The notes: generated by a model not told the origin, from the sequence alone. 64,000 nucleotides of DNA from Caulochytrium protostelioides (GCA_003615045.1 ML014193.1:1-64000), one strand, 5' to 3'. Counted from the first letter of the stretch, positions 9,707-20,914 are shown. Numbers and translations: made by a program.

Positions 9707-9940
9707 GGTCGTGCTGGCCCACCGAAGCGTTCGGCAGGGTCACGCGTCGCTGCGCCACGCAAGGGGCACCGGTCAGCACGCGATCGTGGAAACGATAGCA
9801 AGCGGGGCGATGGCACCGCGCGGCATGGAAGTCTTGAGCAGGCTGCTAAGAGAAGGCGGAGGCGGAGATTGGAGGAGGCAGAGCACCCGACAAGACGACG
9901 TTGCCTGCAGGCTGCGATCCAGGGTTGGGGGAGAACAGTC

Positions 9941-9950
9941 CTTATAAATA
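9941..9950 (-). promoter_or_regulatory. TATA box of the kinase gene
   Basis: The minus strand reads TATTTATAAG, about 235-245 bases upstream of ATG 9706, in an otherwise GC-rich stretch. The spacing resembles the other TATA-ATG distances in this window. Confidence 0.55.
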
Positions 9951-11717
9951 AATCAAAAAAGGAACGGACGACGAGCCAGGCAGGCAGACAACAAGCGCGA
10001 TGCGAGAGGAATCGAACCACTCTTCGGTCTTGGGGCAAGTCCGCATGGCCACGTCCGCTGCGGCACACGCCCTCGGAGACCCCGTATGCGTGTGAAGCGA
10101 CCATACCATCTCTAGCCTTTTGACTTGATCACTCGTGATGCCGCCCATGTGGCTCAGGCATCCGATGGCATGGGTTGGCGGACCGTCTGGCACCCTCTCA
10201 GTATACTTTTCCATCGTCTCGGGGGGAGCGGTCACCTAACGTGTGGACCTGCCTCACATGGGGAGCCTTCCCTAAGTGGCATTGGCCCGTGCGTGAGACC
10301 CACCGGGCATGTCCGGCATTGCCGTTCGGTCTTTGGCGCATCGTCCGTCGCCCGGTGTGCCCCTCTCGCAGGCACAGGCGCCGGTGTCGCGCATTGCATG
10401 CGCCCTGTCGCGTCACGTCGCGTCGCGCAGGTTCTCTGCCCGGTGGCCTCACCTGCGCGGCTCCATCGTCGACGCCTCTGGCCTGACCCGTTTCCCCTGA
10501 GCCAGCGAGCTGACGACCCGCGCCGGCGCCGGCATCGGCATCGCGAGCGCGGCGCCTCGCCTCTCGAGGGGAACGGCGAGGGGAACGCCAGCGCTTACTT
10601 GATGCGCACTGAATGCGGCCGTGATGCCTATGGCGCCCTCCATTCGCGTCCACACGCCGATCCACCGTGCGATGCCGCTTCCGATGGACCCGTTGCCTCC
10701 GACCATCACCCAGTCTGCCGGTGCCGGTGCCGGTGCCGGTGCCGGTGCCCGCCCGTCCACCTGACGCGGCAGTACTTGGTTTCTCCTTGAGAAGGCGCTG
10801 GTTGGCGGAACGCCGTGTGGCCTGTGGCCATGTCCCGGTGAGCACGGTGGTCTTGGTGAGCACAGCGGCATGCATCGGCGCTGCTTCGATCGTATCATCA
10901 TTCAGAACCCCCCAGGCAGGGACATGCCCCCCCCCATGCTCACGACCCCCGGCGCCCTCCTTCCCGGCGGCCGCCGTCGCGTCTCCACCTCAGACCCATC
11001 CATAGCCGCGGCCACCGTGAAACGGAAAAGAAACACCGCGGATCTGTTTGATCGGCGACGGGCCAAACGTCGCGGTCGTCGGCATCGGCGCTGTTCTCGT
11101 GCGCATCAGCAGCGCTTCAGCCCCAGCCCCAGCCTTAGCCCCAGCCTTAGCCTCAGCCTCAGCTTTCGCCTCAGCCGCCCCACGACGGCCTGCGATCGGC
11201 CGACCACGCCATCGCGCGCCGATCGGGTCGCGACCCGGCGGAGTTTCGCTCGCATCACCGCGTCCGTCCGTCCGGCGATGGGGGCTGCGGCGGCGGTGGC
11301 CGTGGCGAAAGGTGGGCGCGCCGGGGACACACGAAGAGCGCGACTCGGTTCTCATGCACGCAGAGACGCACAGCGGCGGATCTCCAATCCTCAGCGGCAA
11401 CGCTCAGCGGCGACTCGCCCCTCCACCCCTTCCTGCCCTCCACGCACTTCGTGGAACGGAGGCATTCAGCTAATCAGTCAGCGAGCGAGCGAGCGAGCGA
11501 GCGAGCGAGCGAGCGAGCCAGCAACGCGCATGCGCTCATGACCGTGTCGCGTGAGAGCCTCCGCCCATCAACCAATCCACTTCTACATGCACATCTAAAT
11601 TCAGGGCCAGCAGCGGAGTTCGGGCTTTTCGGGATGCACGGTGATTCCGAGATCGTCACGCGACCACGGAGGCGATGGAATCTTCCACGACATGGCATGA
11701 GGAGCTTATTTTTTGAT
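9951..11717. other. Intergenic region with several simple repeats
   Basis: No supported gene. It contains a GGTGCC hexamer array (about 10719-10748), a CAGCCC/CAGCCT/TAGCCC array (about 11119-11165) and a GCGA tetranucleotide array (11481-11518). Open frames here are Arg/Pro-rich and look like GC-bias artefacts. Confidence 0.5.
11481..11518. repeat. GCGA tetranucleotide microsatellite
   Basis: Uninterrupted GCGA units over about 38 bases, non-coding. Confidence 0.9.
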
Positions 11718-12110
11718 TAACGCGGTCGTATATACAGGTCCTTCCTGGCACCTAATGCGCACGCCATGCCCTCGGTGATGCCCCCCAGAGGCAGTAGCGC
11801 ATTTTGGTTCAGCGGCAGATGAGCTTGCCGATCTTGGGCTGCAGCCTGGTTGGCTCCGAGTTGCGGCACAGCGCTATAGGTCTGTCGCGTTAGGCCAGGC
11901 AGCGTCGGATGTTCAGCGCGGCATTGAGGTCGCGGTTCACAAACTTGCCGTTGGTGGCTTCATTGCCGTTGGTAGCTTCATACCACAGCAACCCTCGGAC
12001 CAGGGTTCCCTAGCGCCGGCGTTGTCTGGGTTTCAAGACCACATTCGTCTGGGCGTTCACTCGGGTCTTGCGGACTGGGTTGACCGGCGTCGGCGCGGTC
12101 GGGTGGGCAC
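11718..12110 (-). pseudogene. Fanzor relic B, C-terminal fragment plus conserved 3' tail
   Basis: The minus strand encodes NAQTNVVLKP, LLWYEATNGNEAT and the RuvC-III motif FVNRDLNAALNIRRCL, then RPIALCR and a stop at 11809-11811. An in-frame TAA just after NIRRCLA and a stop before GTLVRGLLW show that it is dead. It keeps NRDLNAA, closer to the canonical D-x-N-A-A than the NRDLDAA of the other two copies. Upstream homology fades near 12110, so the copy is 5'-truncated. The 3' tail 11718-11808 matches that of relic A2 and ends at TTAA 11718-11721. Confidence 0.72.
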
Positions 12111-12804
12111 CCCTTGCCCCGCGTTCTGTGGGATTTTCCTCGGTCGCCGGCCTCCCTACTGATGAAATGATAGTAGGTGAGCAGAGAGAAGGTTGATAGT
12201 CAAGGTTAAGGAGATCGCCCCTGGTAGCATGCTAATTTTAGCTTCGAGGCCGTGATCAGGATCTCGGCCCGTTATCTATACTCGTTGGGCGAGATTGCCC
12301 GGTGTGCTTTACACGGGTTTTAAATGAAGTGGGCCTCGACGGTGTCATTCCGGTGGGCGGCGGTGGTTACTGCGCCCCCGCGACGGCCTTCCGGCGACAC
12401 CGGCGTTGCCAATCCTTTTCATGCGTCCAAGCCACCATCATCTCTGACCCAGCGGAGTTTTGCCGGCGTCCCCGTCCCGGGACCCGGTGACAGGCACGAG
12501 CAGCGGGACTGTACGCATCGCTGAGAGACCCGGCGAGACGGAACGATCAAACAACAGCATATCGGCACGTGCGTCCAGTTTGAAGCCGCTCCAACACGGT
12601 GGATCGCCATTGGCATTGGCATTGGCTTGACTTTGGTGAATCGGTGCCCCGGTTTTGAGCTTTCTGACGTCCGACCTTCATGAGAGCGACGATCGTGACG
12701 CCTCGGTGCCCATCAACGGTTGACTGGTCCTATCGTTCACGCCGTGGATACCGCAAGCGGCTGACGGATCACTCCCCCTTCCCACCGAGTATACCGCCAC
12801 CGCG
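12111..12804. other. Intergenic region upstream of the 673-residue orphan
   Basis: Lower GC than its neighbours near 12160-12330. Presumably it contains the promoter and leader of the gene starting at 12805. No coding sequence is supported. Confidence 0.45.
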
Positions 12805-14826
12805 ATGTCACCCGTCGTCACGCCGCCGCCTGTGGCTGCGGCCGTGCAGGCAACGAGTGCCAATGACGCGCAGACCCTGACCGCGGCCACGCTGCCAACC
12901 GTCTCACTGGTGCCCGACGCCGAGAGCGGGCTGACCACGACCGCCGTTCATGCCGGCGTCGGCGTGCTGCTCTCCCTGTTCTCCAACACCCACATCCGCC
13001 CCACGCTCACGGCGGCGCAGGCCCACGTCGCGCGCGCCGCGGCCCAAGCCGTCGCCGCCACCGCCACCCCAGCGCCCGGCACCGACGACGACGCCGCCAT
13101 GACCTGTGCTGAGACCGAAGATCACAGCGACTTGATTGCCCATCGAGACATGCAGCGCCTCCAGGCCGGATGGCTCCCGCTCGTCTGGTTGTCCCAGCTC
13201 AAGCCCGCCACGACCACCGCCACGGCGGCCGGTCTCGATACCTTGCTCCCGGCCCTGGGCTTCGCGGCTTTGCGCCTGACCGGTCTCTTTGAGACGGTCA
13301 CGATGCCCGCCGACGAGGCGACTCTGCTGGGTGCGGCCGGCGCTGCCGCGACCGCCGCCCACCGCAGCCACCCCGTCGCGGCTGTGTGGGCCCGCCGCCG
13401 CGGACTCTTCACGCGCGACACGGCCGAAGCCTACCACCTGCAGCTGTGCCCCGGCGCGCTGCAGATGCGCCTGCTGCTCGCGGGTCGTTCGCCTTCGGCG
13501 CTGCGCCACCCGCCGTCCAACACAGCGATCCAGCTTTACTTTGCTGAAGTCGGCGTGGTCCTGCGTTCGATCGACGTGGGTCCTCTCGACGGCGAGACCG
13601 CCGCCGGCGCCGCGACCGAGACCTGGGTCACGGTCAACACGGTCGACCACGTTCTGCATTTGCTGGGCCGCGCGACGCCACTGCCGGAACTGGACGGCCA
13701 CCGCGTCGAGCTCGTACTGCGTCGCGACGTGCCCTTCCGCCGCCCCGTTCCAGGCAAGCGCCCCACGTGCGGCTATGCTGAGTACCCCGCCGACCGTCTG
13801 ATCAGCTTCGAGTTCGATCCCGTCGCGTCGGCGCAGCTCGTCAGGACCCGCGTCGCCGCGGCCCAGCGTCCCGCAGCGCCGGCCCCGGCGCCCGTACCGC
13901 GCCTCATCGAAGACGGCACGAGCGACGGCGAAGGCGATATCTTTGAGCGTACCCAGGCGGAGGCCGCGGGCGCCCATGCCGTGCCAGCGACGGATACTGA
14001 TGCCGCGCCGCTGACCGCTGACCTGCAGCACTGGACGCCACCGCTCATTGCCGCAGCGCTCGCCGAGCACACCGCCGTGCAGCGCGTGGACTACGTGCCG
14101 GGCGACCGCGCCGGCGTTGCGCTCCTCACCACCCGCGGCTCAGCCGCCACCGTGGTCGCGCTGCTCAAGCAGATTCAGTTCGGCGGCAAGGCCGCGCAGC
14201 CCTCCGGCACGCGCACAGACCCTCTCATTAAGCTGGACGATGTGATGGCCATGCGCCGCGCGGCGATCCGCGTGGCGGCCTACGACGGCGCCGCCGAAGT
14301 GCTCATGCACCGCATCCGCAAGGTCCGCGCTGCTGCGGGTGCCGTCACGCCGGCCTACCCCCCGGCCGCCGCCACCGCCATTGCCGCCGCCGCCGCCACC
14401 GGCTCGCTGCACAAGCGCGCCCGCTCGGCGGCCCAGAAGCAGCGCGAGCGCCAGGCCGCGCTCAAGCAGCGCCAGGCGGCTGCCAAAGCCGCCAAGCATG
14501 TGGCGCGCGTCCGCCGCGCCTGGGAGCGCGGTGACGACCCGAAATCGGCCAAGAGCAAGGGGATGCTCGCAAAAGCGGCGAAGGAGGCGAAGCGGCGCGC
14601 CCGGCAAGCGGCGCGCGCGGCTTCTTCGACGCCGGCAGCATCAGCTGATGGCACGGCGGCTGGTGACGCCATGACGGACGCCGCCGCGCCCTCGTCGACT
14701 GCCGCGCCTGCCGCCGCCGCCAGCAGCACGACGGAAGCTGATGAGCTGGCCGATGCCTTCGGTGCTTGGGGCCGCCGCTTTGTGTCGGCCACGCCGGGCT
14801 CGCCGGGCTCGCCGGAATCTTCGTAA
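12805..14826 (+). CDS. Orphan protein with Lys/Arg/Ala-rich C-terminal helix
   Basis: 673 residues from ATG 12805. Residues 20-370 look folded, with mixed hydrophobic and charged sequence (MQRLQAGWLPLVWLSQLKP, LVLRRDVPFRRPVPGKR). The segment around 420-460 (VQRVDYVPGDRAGVALLTT) faintly resembles an RRM-type strand-helix pattern. Residues 540-620 are a long, strongly basic Ala/Lys/Arg/Gln helix (KQRERQAALKQRQAAAKAAK), probably a coiled coil or RNA-binding and nucleolar-type tail. The last 60 residues are Ala/Ser-rich. I recognise no family. An RNA-associated nuclear role is a guess from the basic tail. Confidence 0.6.
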   Translation: MSPVVTPPPVAAAVQATSANDAQTLTAATLPTVSLVPDAESGLTTTAVHAGVGVLLSLFSNTHIRPTLTAAQAHVARAAAQAVAATATPAPGTDDDAAMTCAETEDHSDLIAHRDMQRLQAGWLPLVWLSQLKPATTTATAAGLDTLLPALGFAALRLTGLFETVTMPADEATLLGAAGAAATAAHRSHPVAAVWARRRGLFTRDTAEAYHLQLCPGALQMRLLLAGRSPSALRHPPSNTAIQLYFAEVGVVLRSIDVGPLDGETAAGAATETWVTVNTVDHVLHLLGRATPLPELDGHRVELVLRRDVPFRRPVPGKRPTCGYAEYPADRLISFEFDPVASAQLVRTRVAAAQRPAAPAPAPVPRLIEDGTSDGEGDIFERTQAEAAGAHAVPATDTDAAPLTADLQHWTPPLIAAALAEHTAVQRVDYVPGDRAGVALLTTRGSAATVVALLKQIQFGGKAAQPSGTRTDPLIKLDDVMAMRRAAIRVAAYDGAAEVLMHRIRKVRAAAGAVTPAYPPAAATAIAAAAATGSLHKRARSAAQKQRERQAALKQRQAAAKAAKHVARVRRAWERGDDPKSAKSKGMLAKAAKEAKRRARQAARAASSTPAASADGTAAGDAMTDAAAPSSTAAPAAAASSTTEADELADAFGAWGRRFVSATPGSPGSPESS

Positions 14827-16038
14827 CATCGGTCTCCCTCCTCTAATTTAATGTCACCACGAAGCATGGCGTAGGCATGGCACTGTTGGGGAACATGGGA
14901 GGTCGGCCTGCGCAAGCGTACTGCATGAGGGAACGATTAAAGCGCCGTTGCCGACAGGATGATTGCCGGGCGCCCAGGGGGCGGCGGCGAAGTAAAGTCG
15001 GTAGGATGCCCAGGACCGTGGCGATGACGGAGCGCGCCCGCCGGTGTCATGCGGTGTGGCTGCAGTCAAAAGCACGCGCGGCGGCGCTATCGGCTTCCCC
15101 GCCACGAGAGCCCGTTCGCTTCGTCCTGTCGCATGGATACCGCGTATCGCGGCGCCTCTGCCGCTCTGTTTACGGTTCTCGTCGCACACGACGATCCCAC
15201 CGGCGGCATCTCCGGACCCGTGGCGGGGGTCGGAGCTCTATTGGGGGCGGGCGCGCCGCACGACCGCCGCGGACGCGACTGCTCTGCATGTGTCCATTTC
15301 ATTCTCCGCATGCTCATTGGACTTGCCGCTTCATGTATAGCGGAGCTCGGAGACAATCGGCGACGATCGGCCGCGGCGGCACAAACACATGCATACGATT
15401 GATAGAAGATTCCGTGCCGGAGATGACCGGCGGAAGCTTAGCGCCGTCAACAAAGCATTAACAACACGTGCCTTCATTGAAAGGAGCCAGCGGTATGATT
15501 AAGCCATGGGCAGCAGCCTCTCGTCGGTGCAGCACACAGCATGCTTCGTGGTGATCAAGGGGGCAGCGTGTAGATTCGGAGGGGACGGTGCTAGCGGTGA
15601 TAGCCCTTCTCAAGAACCCCCGCCGAGCGCGTCATGTAGGCCAGGCATGTCACGACGCGATGGCGTATCATCGCGCGGAGGTGCGCCGGCAGCGGTGTCA
15701 CCACCAGAGTCGCTGCGACTCACGAGCCCTCATCCGCATGACCATAGTCATCGTCGCGATTGCAGCGCATCGCGGCGCGATTACGAAAATATAAGAAGCG
15801 CATGTCATCGCAGGCGATGCGGAAAGATTCCATCGAAGAGAACAGCTTCCATTTGGAATGACTGCGCATCCAATCATCAGCGGCCTCTGCACATTGATCA
15901 ATCATTCTCTCCTTCTCTCCTCTGGACAGCTCTTCTTCTAACTACCATCATCACTACCACCACCGCTACCATTCGTTGACTAAGGGACCTCCAGCCGTTG
16001 TCTCGCTGTTCCTGCAATCTCTCTACGTCGTTGCCACC
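14827..16038. other. Intergenic region, promoter of the first stalk protein
   Basis: No supported gene. The 3' half becomes AT-richer towards 15780-15980. A TATAAG motif at 15790-15795 lies about 245 bases before ATG 16039 and is a plausible TATA box, followed by a pyrimidine-rich leader. Confidence 0.45.
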
Positions 16039-17010
16039 ATGCGCCTTGCTACCGCTGAGGCGTCGCGCCCGTCGCTGACCACCCGTGTGCTCAGCGCGGG
16101 TCTGTTGATTGCGGCTCTCGTCGCCGGCAGCGGGGCTGCGGCCACGGGTCCGTCCCAGTATGAGTTCTCGGGCCTGTTTCTCGGCCTCGGCGATCTGAAT
16201 GACGCGTGTCCGACAGGCTACACGCGGCAGTTCTTCGGCCTCTCGGCCTACCTTGCCGACGTGACGCCCCAGCAGGTCTGGCAGCAGATCGGTGACCCGT
16301 ACAATATGACATGGGCCGGGCTCTACGTGACGCGGCCGCAGGGCACGACGGACAGGCGCCGTTTCTCGGTGCAGAATGAGGTCGAAGTCGAGCAGGTCTA
16401 TATCAGCGGCGACATAACGACCCCGGATACGTCGAAGTCCGGAACGGTGGTCGACTCGCATGGCGTCCCGGCGAACTGGGCCTACTACTCGACATACACG
16501 ACATCTGAGTCGCTCGACAGCACGCTGGCGCTGCTCCAAGTCGCCGTCGCCCCGTGCAGCCCTTCGCTCAACGGCAACACCACCGCCAAAAAGATGGCTG
16601 ACCCGGGCTACATCCAGGCCTATGACACGACGGCGTACACCATCACTCGACTTGACTACAACGTCTCGGCGTGCATGGCCCCCGATGCCCCCAACAGCCC
16701 CGCGTTCATCACGTACCTCCAGCAGACGCTGCTGGACAGCGCCGGGAGCCTCTTCACCCTGGGCGGGAAGCCCACCTGTGCGCAGGCCCGCACCAAAGCC
16801 AACATTGCGTTGTTCGGCAGCGACACGATCCCGGGCACGACCACCACGACGCGCACGACCACCACGACGCGCACGACGACCACGGCGCGCGCGACTCGCA
16901 CGCTGAACCCCAACGCCGCTTCACCGCGCGTGGATGCCAAAGTCGGTCTAGCATCGGCCGCCGCATGGGCCTTCGGTGCCGGCGCGATCCTCGCGGCCCT
17001 CGTGCTGTAG
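16039..17010 (+). CDS. Secreted, probably GPI-anchored Thr-stalk protein, paralogue 1
   Basis: 323 residues. ATG 16039 has an ideal context (GCCACCATG). An N-terminal hydrophobic stretch (RVLSAGLLIAALVAGSGAAA) is a signal peptide. The ectodomain has four cysteines (in DACPTGY, APCSPS, SACMAP and PTCAQ) and N-glycosylation sequons. A Thr/Arg repeat stalk follows near 275-290, then a hydrophobic C-terminus (AAAWAFGAGAILAALVL) with no cytoplasmic tail, typical of a GPI-attachment signal. The ectodomain aligns along its length with the protein at 18927-19925: shared VTP..W, ELDIDG/SHGVP.NWAYY, CSPSL, TITRLD.NVSAC.AP. I know no named family for it. A cell-wall or membrane surface role is inferred from the architecture. 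Confidence 0.82.
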   Translation: MRLATAEASRPSLTTRVLSAGLLIAALVAGSGAAATGPSQYEFSGLFLGLGDLNDACPTGYTRQFFGLSAYLADVTPQQVWQQIGDPYNMTWAGLYVTRPQGTTDRRRFSVQNEVEVEQVYISGDITTPDTSKSGTVVDSHGVPANWAYYSTYTTSESLDSTLALLQVAVAPCSPSLNGNTTAKKMADPGYIQAYDTTAYTITRLDYNVSACMAPDAPNSPAFITYLQQTLLDSAGSLFTLGGKPTCAQARTKANIALFGSDTIPGTTTTTRTTTTTRTTTTARATRTLNPNAASPRVDAKVGLASAAAWAFGAGAILAALVL

Positions 17011-18736
17011 ACGCCCCCTGCTGCCGCACGCGTCTAACATGTCCAGGAGACTCCTATGTTGTATATAATTGGTTTGACTCGGCATCCGATCAGAGTGAAA
17101 TGGGGGGGGTCCACCGTCGCGGGGCTTAGCGTCGGGGCGGTGGGGCCGCGAAAGGGAAAATGCTGATGCCGCGGCGTCGGGAGATGGGGAGGTTCTCTCG
17201 TGTCACGTTCGAGCGATCCACCAACTCTCACGCGATGCGATGGGTCTCCAAGGTGCATGGCGGGGAACGGAACCAGGTGAGAGAAGTCTTTTTCGGGGGC
17301 CGACGACGGTTCGCCCTTACGGATCCCCCTCGGGATCTCTCACCCGCCGCCCTCTACCCCGACCGCCGATGCGGTCGGCACGGTGGCATGACTTGGGACG
17401 CGAGAGAGCCCCGACCATCGCTCTGGGGGGGATTCGGGAGAACAAACAACACCGGCGGCGCGGCATCCCAATCATAAAAAAGGACAAAAGCCTCACCTCG
17501 CGGCTCCACGCGGCTCCAGCATCCGCGCCGCCGTAGCCTCTCGGCGTGGAGGCACGGCGACGCTCAGCAGCTGCCATCGCCGCTCTCGCCGCGGGTTCCA
17601 GAAACTTCCCGCGAGACGAGCTCTAAAACCACCCTCGCGTGGGGGCGCATGGAGGCGGCGGCAAGACGCGGCAAGTCGCGACGGGCATCGGAATGGCCGA
17701 CCCGTGTGCAGACCGGCACACACACAAACCCGCTCGAGCGGCACATCAAGAGGCGGCGACGGGCCAAAACGCCTCCGCTCGTGCATGGCGTTCCCGTGGT
17801 TCATCGCGATAGGATTCGCAGCCCCGTCGACATGGCCGCCGTCTAGGATACGCCTACGACGATCACGGGGTTCCGTCGGAGCTCAGTGAGCGGATCGGCC
17901 GCCGGCCAGCAGCGCGGCCACGGCAGCTCGCGGGGCCCCCGCGGGTCCCGATGATGGTCGCGGTGGCGTCGTCGCCTGGAACACCGAAGGCCCCCGGCCA
18001 TGGCAAGGGAGATAGCAATCTGCGAAGTCAGAGGGGTGAAGCGGAGCATGAGCCACCCACCTCCCTCTGTCGGCAAGGTGAGACAGCGATTTGATTTTTA
18101 TTTAGTTGGCCCCTTGGACGGACTCGATGTGCACGCCTCCGAACACTCCACATCGGTGAGTGAGTCATGCATGTAGACGTCGCCATCGGGGCTGTGCCAA
18201 GTCGAGCCGCAATAGTGCATTCTGTGCGGAAGGCCGTTCATTCGCTGTCCTGTGACGCGATGAGCAAAAGGCGAGAGGCGAGAGGCGACGCTGTGCCATG
18301 ACAATCCCACAGGAGGTGGAAGAAGGGAGATCAGTCCCCTAACATCACTAACCTCGGGATCCACTTGCAGGAGAAATCGAAGGGAAAATGTCAGCGTCGA
18401 ACCACAGAAGCTTACCTACAGAAGATCTACGAGTCCCGCATCCATGACGGTCTCCAGGCGTGGGGAGGGCGTGGGCAAAGCCAGGGACAACAGAGAGTGC
18501 GTGAGGACGGGTCGCAGCATGGGCGTACGCCCAAACACGGGAAGCACCTGAGCGCTGGTCGCCGGAAGGCGTCTCATGACGAATGGCCGCCTCGAGCCGG
18601 CATCGGAGCCGCTGGGTCTGAGGCGTGCGCCATGTTGTCCTTGGCATGCTGGGATGGGCATCGTGAGCGAGCCAAGATCTTTTGGGAAATGAGTCGTTCC
18701 AGCGAACTGCGACAATGTGAGTCATCTGGGAGCATC
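17011..18736. other. Intergenic region between the tandem stalk-protein genes
   Basis: No supported coding sequence. TATATAA near 17056 lies just after the first gene and is more likely part of its 3' region than a promoter, since nothing convincing follows it. Confidence 0.45.
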
Positions 18737-18744
18737 TATAAAAG
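18737..18744 (+). promoter_or_regulatory. TATA box of stalk-protein paralogue 2
   Basis: TATAAAAG in a GC-rich setting, 190 bases upstream of ATG 18927. The leader between them is AT-rich and pyrimidine-rich and ends in a TTATTTTTAG stretch that could also be a 3' splice site of a leader intron. Confidence 0.65.
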
Positions 18745-18926
18745 GGGACACGAATTCGTCGACATGGCTCCAGTGATGAGCTTCTGTCACAAGCTTCTAA
18801 CCACACCTCAATCCTTCACCACCGCCCACTATCCGATCGATCTTGCGACGACATCGATTCCTCCCCAGATCACTCTTTCTAATCTGTCCTTTAATCTATC
18901 CATCCCACTCTTATTTTTAGCTCGCC

Positions 18927-19671
18927 ATGGCGTTCTCTGCAAAGGGGTTTGTGCTCGGTGTGGCGGCCATGACGGCCCTCATGGGCGCGTCTGTTGAGGC
19001 TGCCTGGGCCACCTCGCAAGCTGACTTCCCGGGTCTGTTCAATGGCACCAATCCCAACGCCAACTGCGGGCCCAGCCACCAGTGGCACTACGAGTCGCTC
19101 TCGTTGTTCCTCCCGGTCGTCACGCCGCTCACGATATGGGACCGCATCAAGGTCCCCGAAGACCTCAGCTGGACCCAGATTCCGACGACGTCCGACGGGC
19201 GCCATCAGCGCGTGATAACTCTCGGAGGCTTCGACAGCCCTGAGACTGTCTCATCGCCTCGCAGCGCCGTGTCGCCTGATACCTCGATCTCGGGTGCGGA
19301 ACTGGATATTGACGGCATCCCTCGCAACTGGGCCTACTACACTGGCACTTTTGAGTCGGAGGAGATGCTCAACAGCCGCACCCTGCTCCAGGTCTCCATT
19401 GCGTCCTGCAGTCCCTCGCTGCTGACCAACACGCAGGCCGAGCTCCTGGTCAACGCCTCCTACGTCCAGAACGACAACCCGGCCGCGTGGACGATCACCC
19501 GCCTCGACTTCAACGTCTCGGCCTGCATTGCCCCGGACTTCACCGACCAGGGCGCTCTTTTCTTCCGGGGCTACTTCGACGGCATCGCGACTGCGGCCAT
19601 GCATCTCGGCGACGCCAGCGCGTACACGGACTGCATGGCAGCCCTCGACGCGGGTAACCAACTGCTTTTCC

Positions 19672-19705
<34 letters not shown>

Positions 19706-19925
19706 CACCACCACCACCACCACGGAAGAGGCAACGACCACCATCATCACGACCACCACAGCTGATGATGCGACGACGACCGCGCTCGTGACGACGAAGC
19801 CCGCTGCGACGACCACGCTCACGCCATCGGCGGCCGCGGCCGATGCGCGCCCGCGCCCCGCCTTCGTTTCTTCCCTGGTGTGGGCCTTCGCGGCGACCAT
19901 GGCCCTCGTCGCCTTCGCTGCCTAG
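18927..19925 (+). CDS. Secreted, probably GPI-anchored Thr-stalk protein, paralogue 2
   Basis: 332 residues from ATG 18927 (CGCCATGG). The signal peptide lies in residues 1-28 (GVAAMTALMGASVEAAWA). The ectodomain has four cysteines at the same relative places as its upstream neighbour and the shared motifs NWAYY, CSPSL, TITRLDFNVSACIAP. The stalk holds an uninterrupted poly-Thr run from an ACG/ACC microsatellite near 19675-19722, then Thr with Glu/Asp/Ile interruptions. The C-terminal hydrophobic segment (SSLVWAFAATMALVAFAA) is a likely GPI signal. Same orientation and about 1.9 kb from paralogue 1, consistent with tandem duplication followed by strong divergence. Function unknown. Confidence 0.85.
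19675..19722 (+). repeat. ACG/ACC trinucleotide array encoding poly-Thr
   Basis: In-frame Thr-codon repeat within the stalk of paralogue 2: ACG units followed by ACC units. This is the same kind of array as the VWA stalk at 1-323. Confidence 0.85.
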
Positions 19926-20321
19926 GCGCCTCTCGAAATGGGGACGGCGGGCCGAGCCGCCGTCCGCTTCGCCGAGTTTCCCCTTCCCGTCGGAGATTGG
20001 CCGCGCGCCGAGCCGCGTGTCACCCCGCCTTTCAATGACGCATACCCACACCATCCAGCACCCCTTCTCCAGCACGTGACCACCACGTGCACCCGCCTAC
20101 ACTTTCTTGTTCCTTCTGCCTGCCGCTTCCTTCGCAGGGACAGGATCGATAGGTTCGATAATGTACCGGTGGTGCCCTGCGACCGTCATCGCCATCAGAA
20201 CCAGCGCGCTTGGAACAATATACCAGTAATCGATCAAATAGAATCTGCTTCTCACGCGAATCGCACTCGGCGTCGCTGGTACGGCCTGCCCTCCTTTATC
20301 CTTCGATACGCATCCCGCATC

Positions 20322-20621
20322 ATGGCGTCGATGGGCAGCTTCTCGCAGGCGGTGCCGCCCGAGCGCGGCGCCTTCCCGCTGGACCTGACGCACGCGTGCG
20401 CTCCTCAAGCCGAAGCATACCGCGCCTGCCTCAAGACCCACCGCAACCAGCTCCAGCCGTGCCGCGCCCTCGCCCGTGCCTTCCTCCAGTGCCGCATGGA
20501 CCACGGCCTCATGCTCCGCGACGACATGCGCAACCTCGGCTTCGGTGATCTGGACAACGGCACCAAGGACGCTGCCAACGCGAAGCCCGCGGCGTCAACG
20601 AGTAGCAAGCCGGCGTCATAG
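20322..20621 (+). CDS. COX19: Cytochrome c oxidase assembly protein COX19 (twin CX9C)
   Basis: 99 residues from ATG 20322. The N-terminal PPERGAFPLD block is the COX19 signature. Two CX9C motifs, C26/C36 and C47/C57, form the CHCH helical hairpin. RMDHGLMLRDDMRNLGF matches the family C-terminal region. COX19 is a small soluble protein of the mitochondrial intermembrane space and cytosol, imported by the Mia40 relay and needed for copper-dependent cytochrome oxidase assembly. The usual family length is about 90-100 residues. The frame is open upstream, but the earlier part is not protein-like and this ATG fits the family. It is convergent with the oxidoreductase gene at 20915. Confidence 0.93.
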   Translation: MASMGSFSQAVPPERGAFPLDLTHACAPQAEAYRACLKTHRNQLQPCRALARAFLQCRMDHGLMLRDDMRNLGFGDLDNGTKDAANAKPAASTSSKPAS

Positions 20622-20914
20622 CCATAGCATCGTGGCCGTCATCGTCTGGACGACCACGCAACCACGTGGTGACGTTGCAACATGCTTTATGCGCCGTGCT
20701 GGACGCGGCCGAGTCTCCTCGCTCACGGAGAGGGGTATCGGCGCCACCGAGGGCGAGCAGGCCTCGCCGTGGACATCCGTCCGGTGCCGAGCCATCACGA
20801 GCGATCCTCTGTCTTTCGCTAGCCTTCTCTTTGACCTCCTTCTGTCTTCTATGGATACGTATATGGACGGTTAAATTATGAGTAGTTCGCTCCGGATTTT
20901 CGGACGAAAGCAGC

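Noticed and set aside
9998-10100. tRNA-like T-arm on the minus strand (GGTTCGATTCC)
   Set aside because: No matching acceptor stem or D-arm at the right distance, and the T-stem needs a T-T mismatch; likely chance.
10198-10875. Minus-strand frame with Gly-Thr repeats
   Set aside because: Produced by the GGTGCC hexamer array; rest is Arg-rich GC-bias sequence.
12904-14070. 388-codon minus-strand frame
   Set aside because: Gly/Arg-rich shadow of the orphan gene at 12805-14826; no start context or domain.
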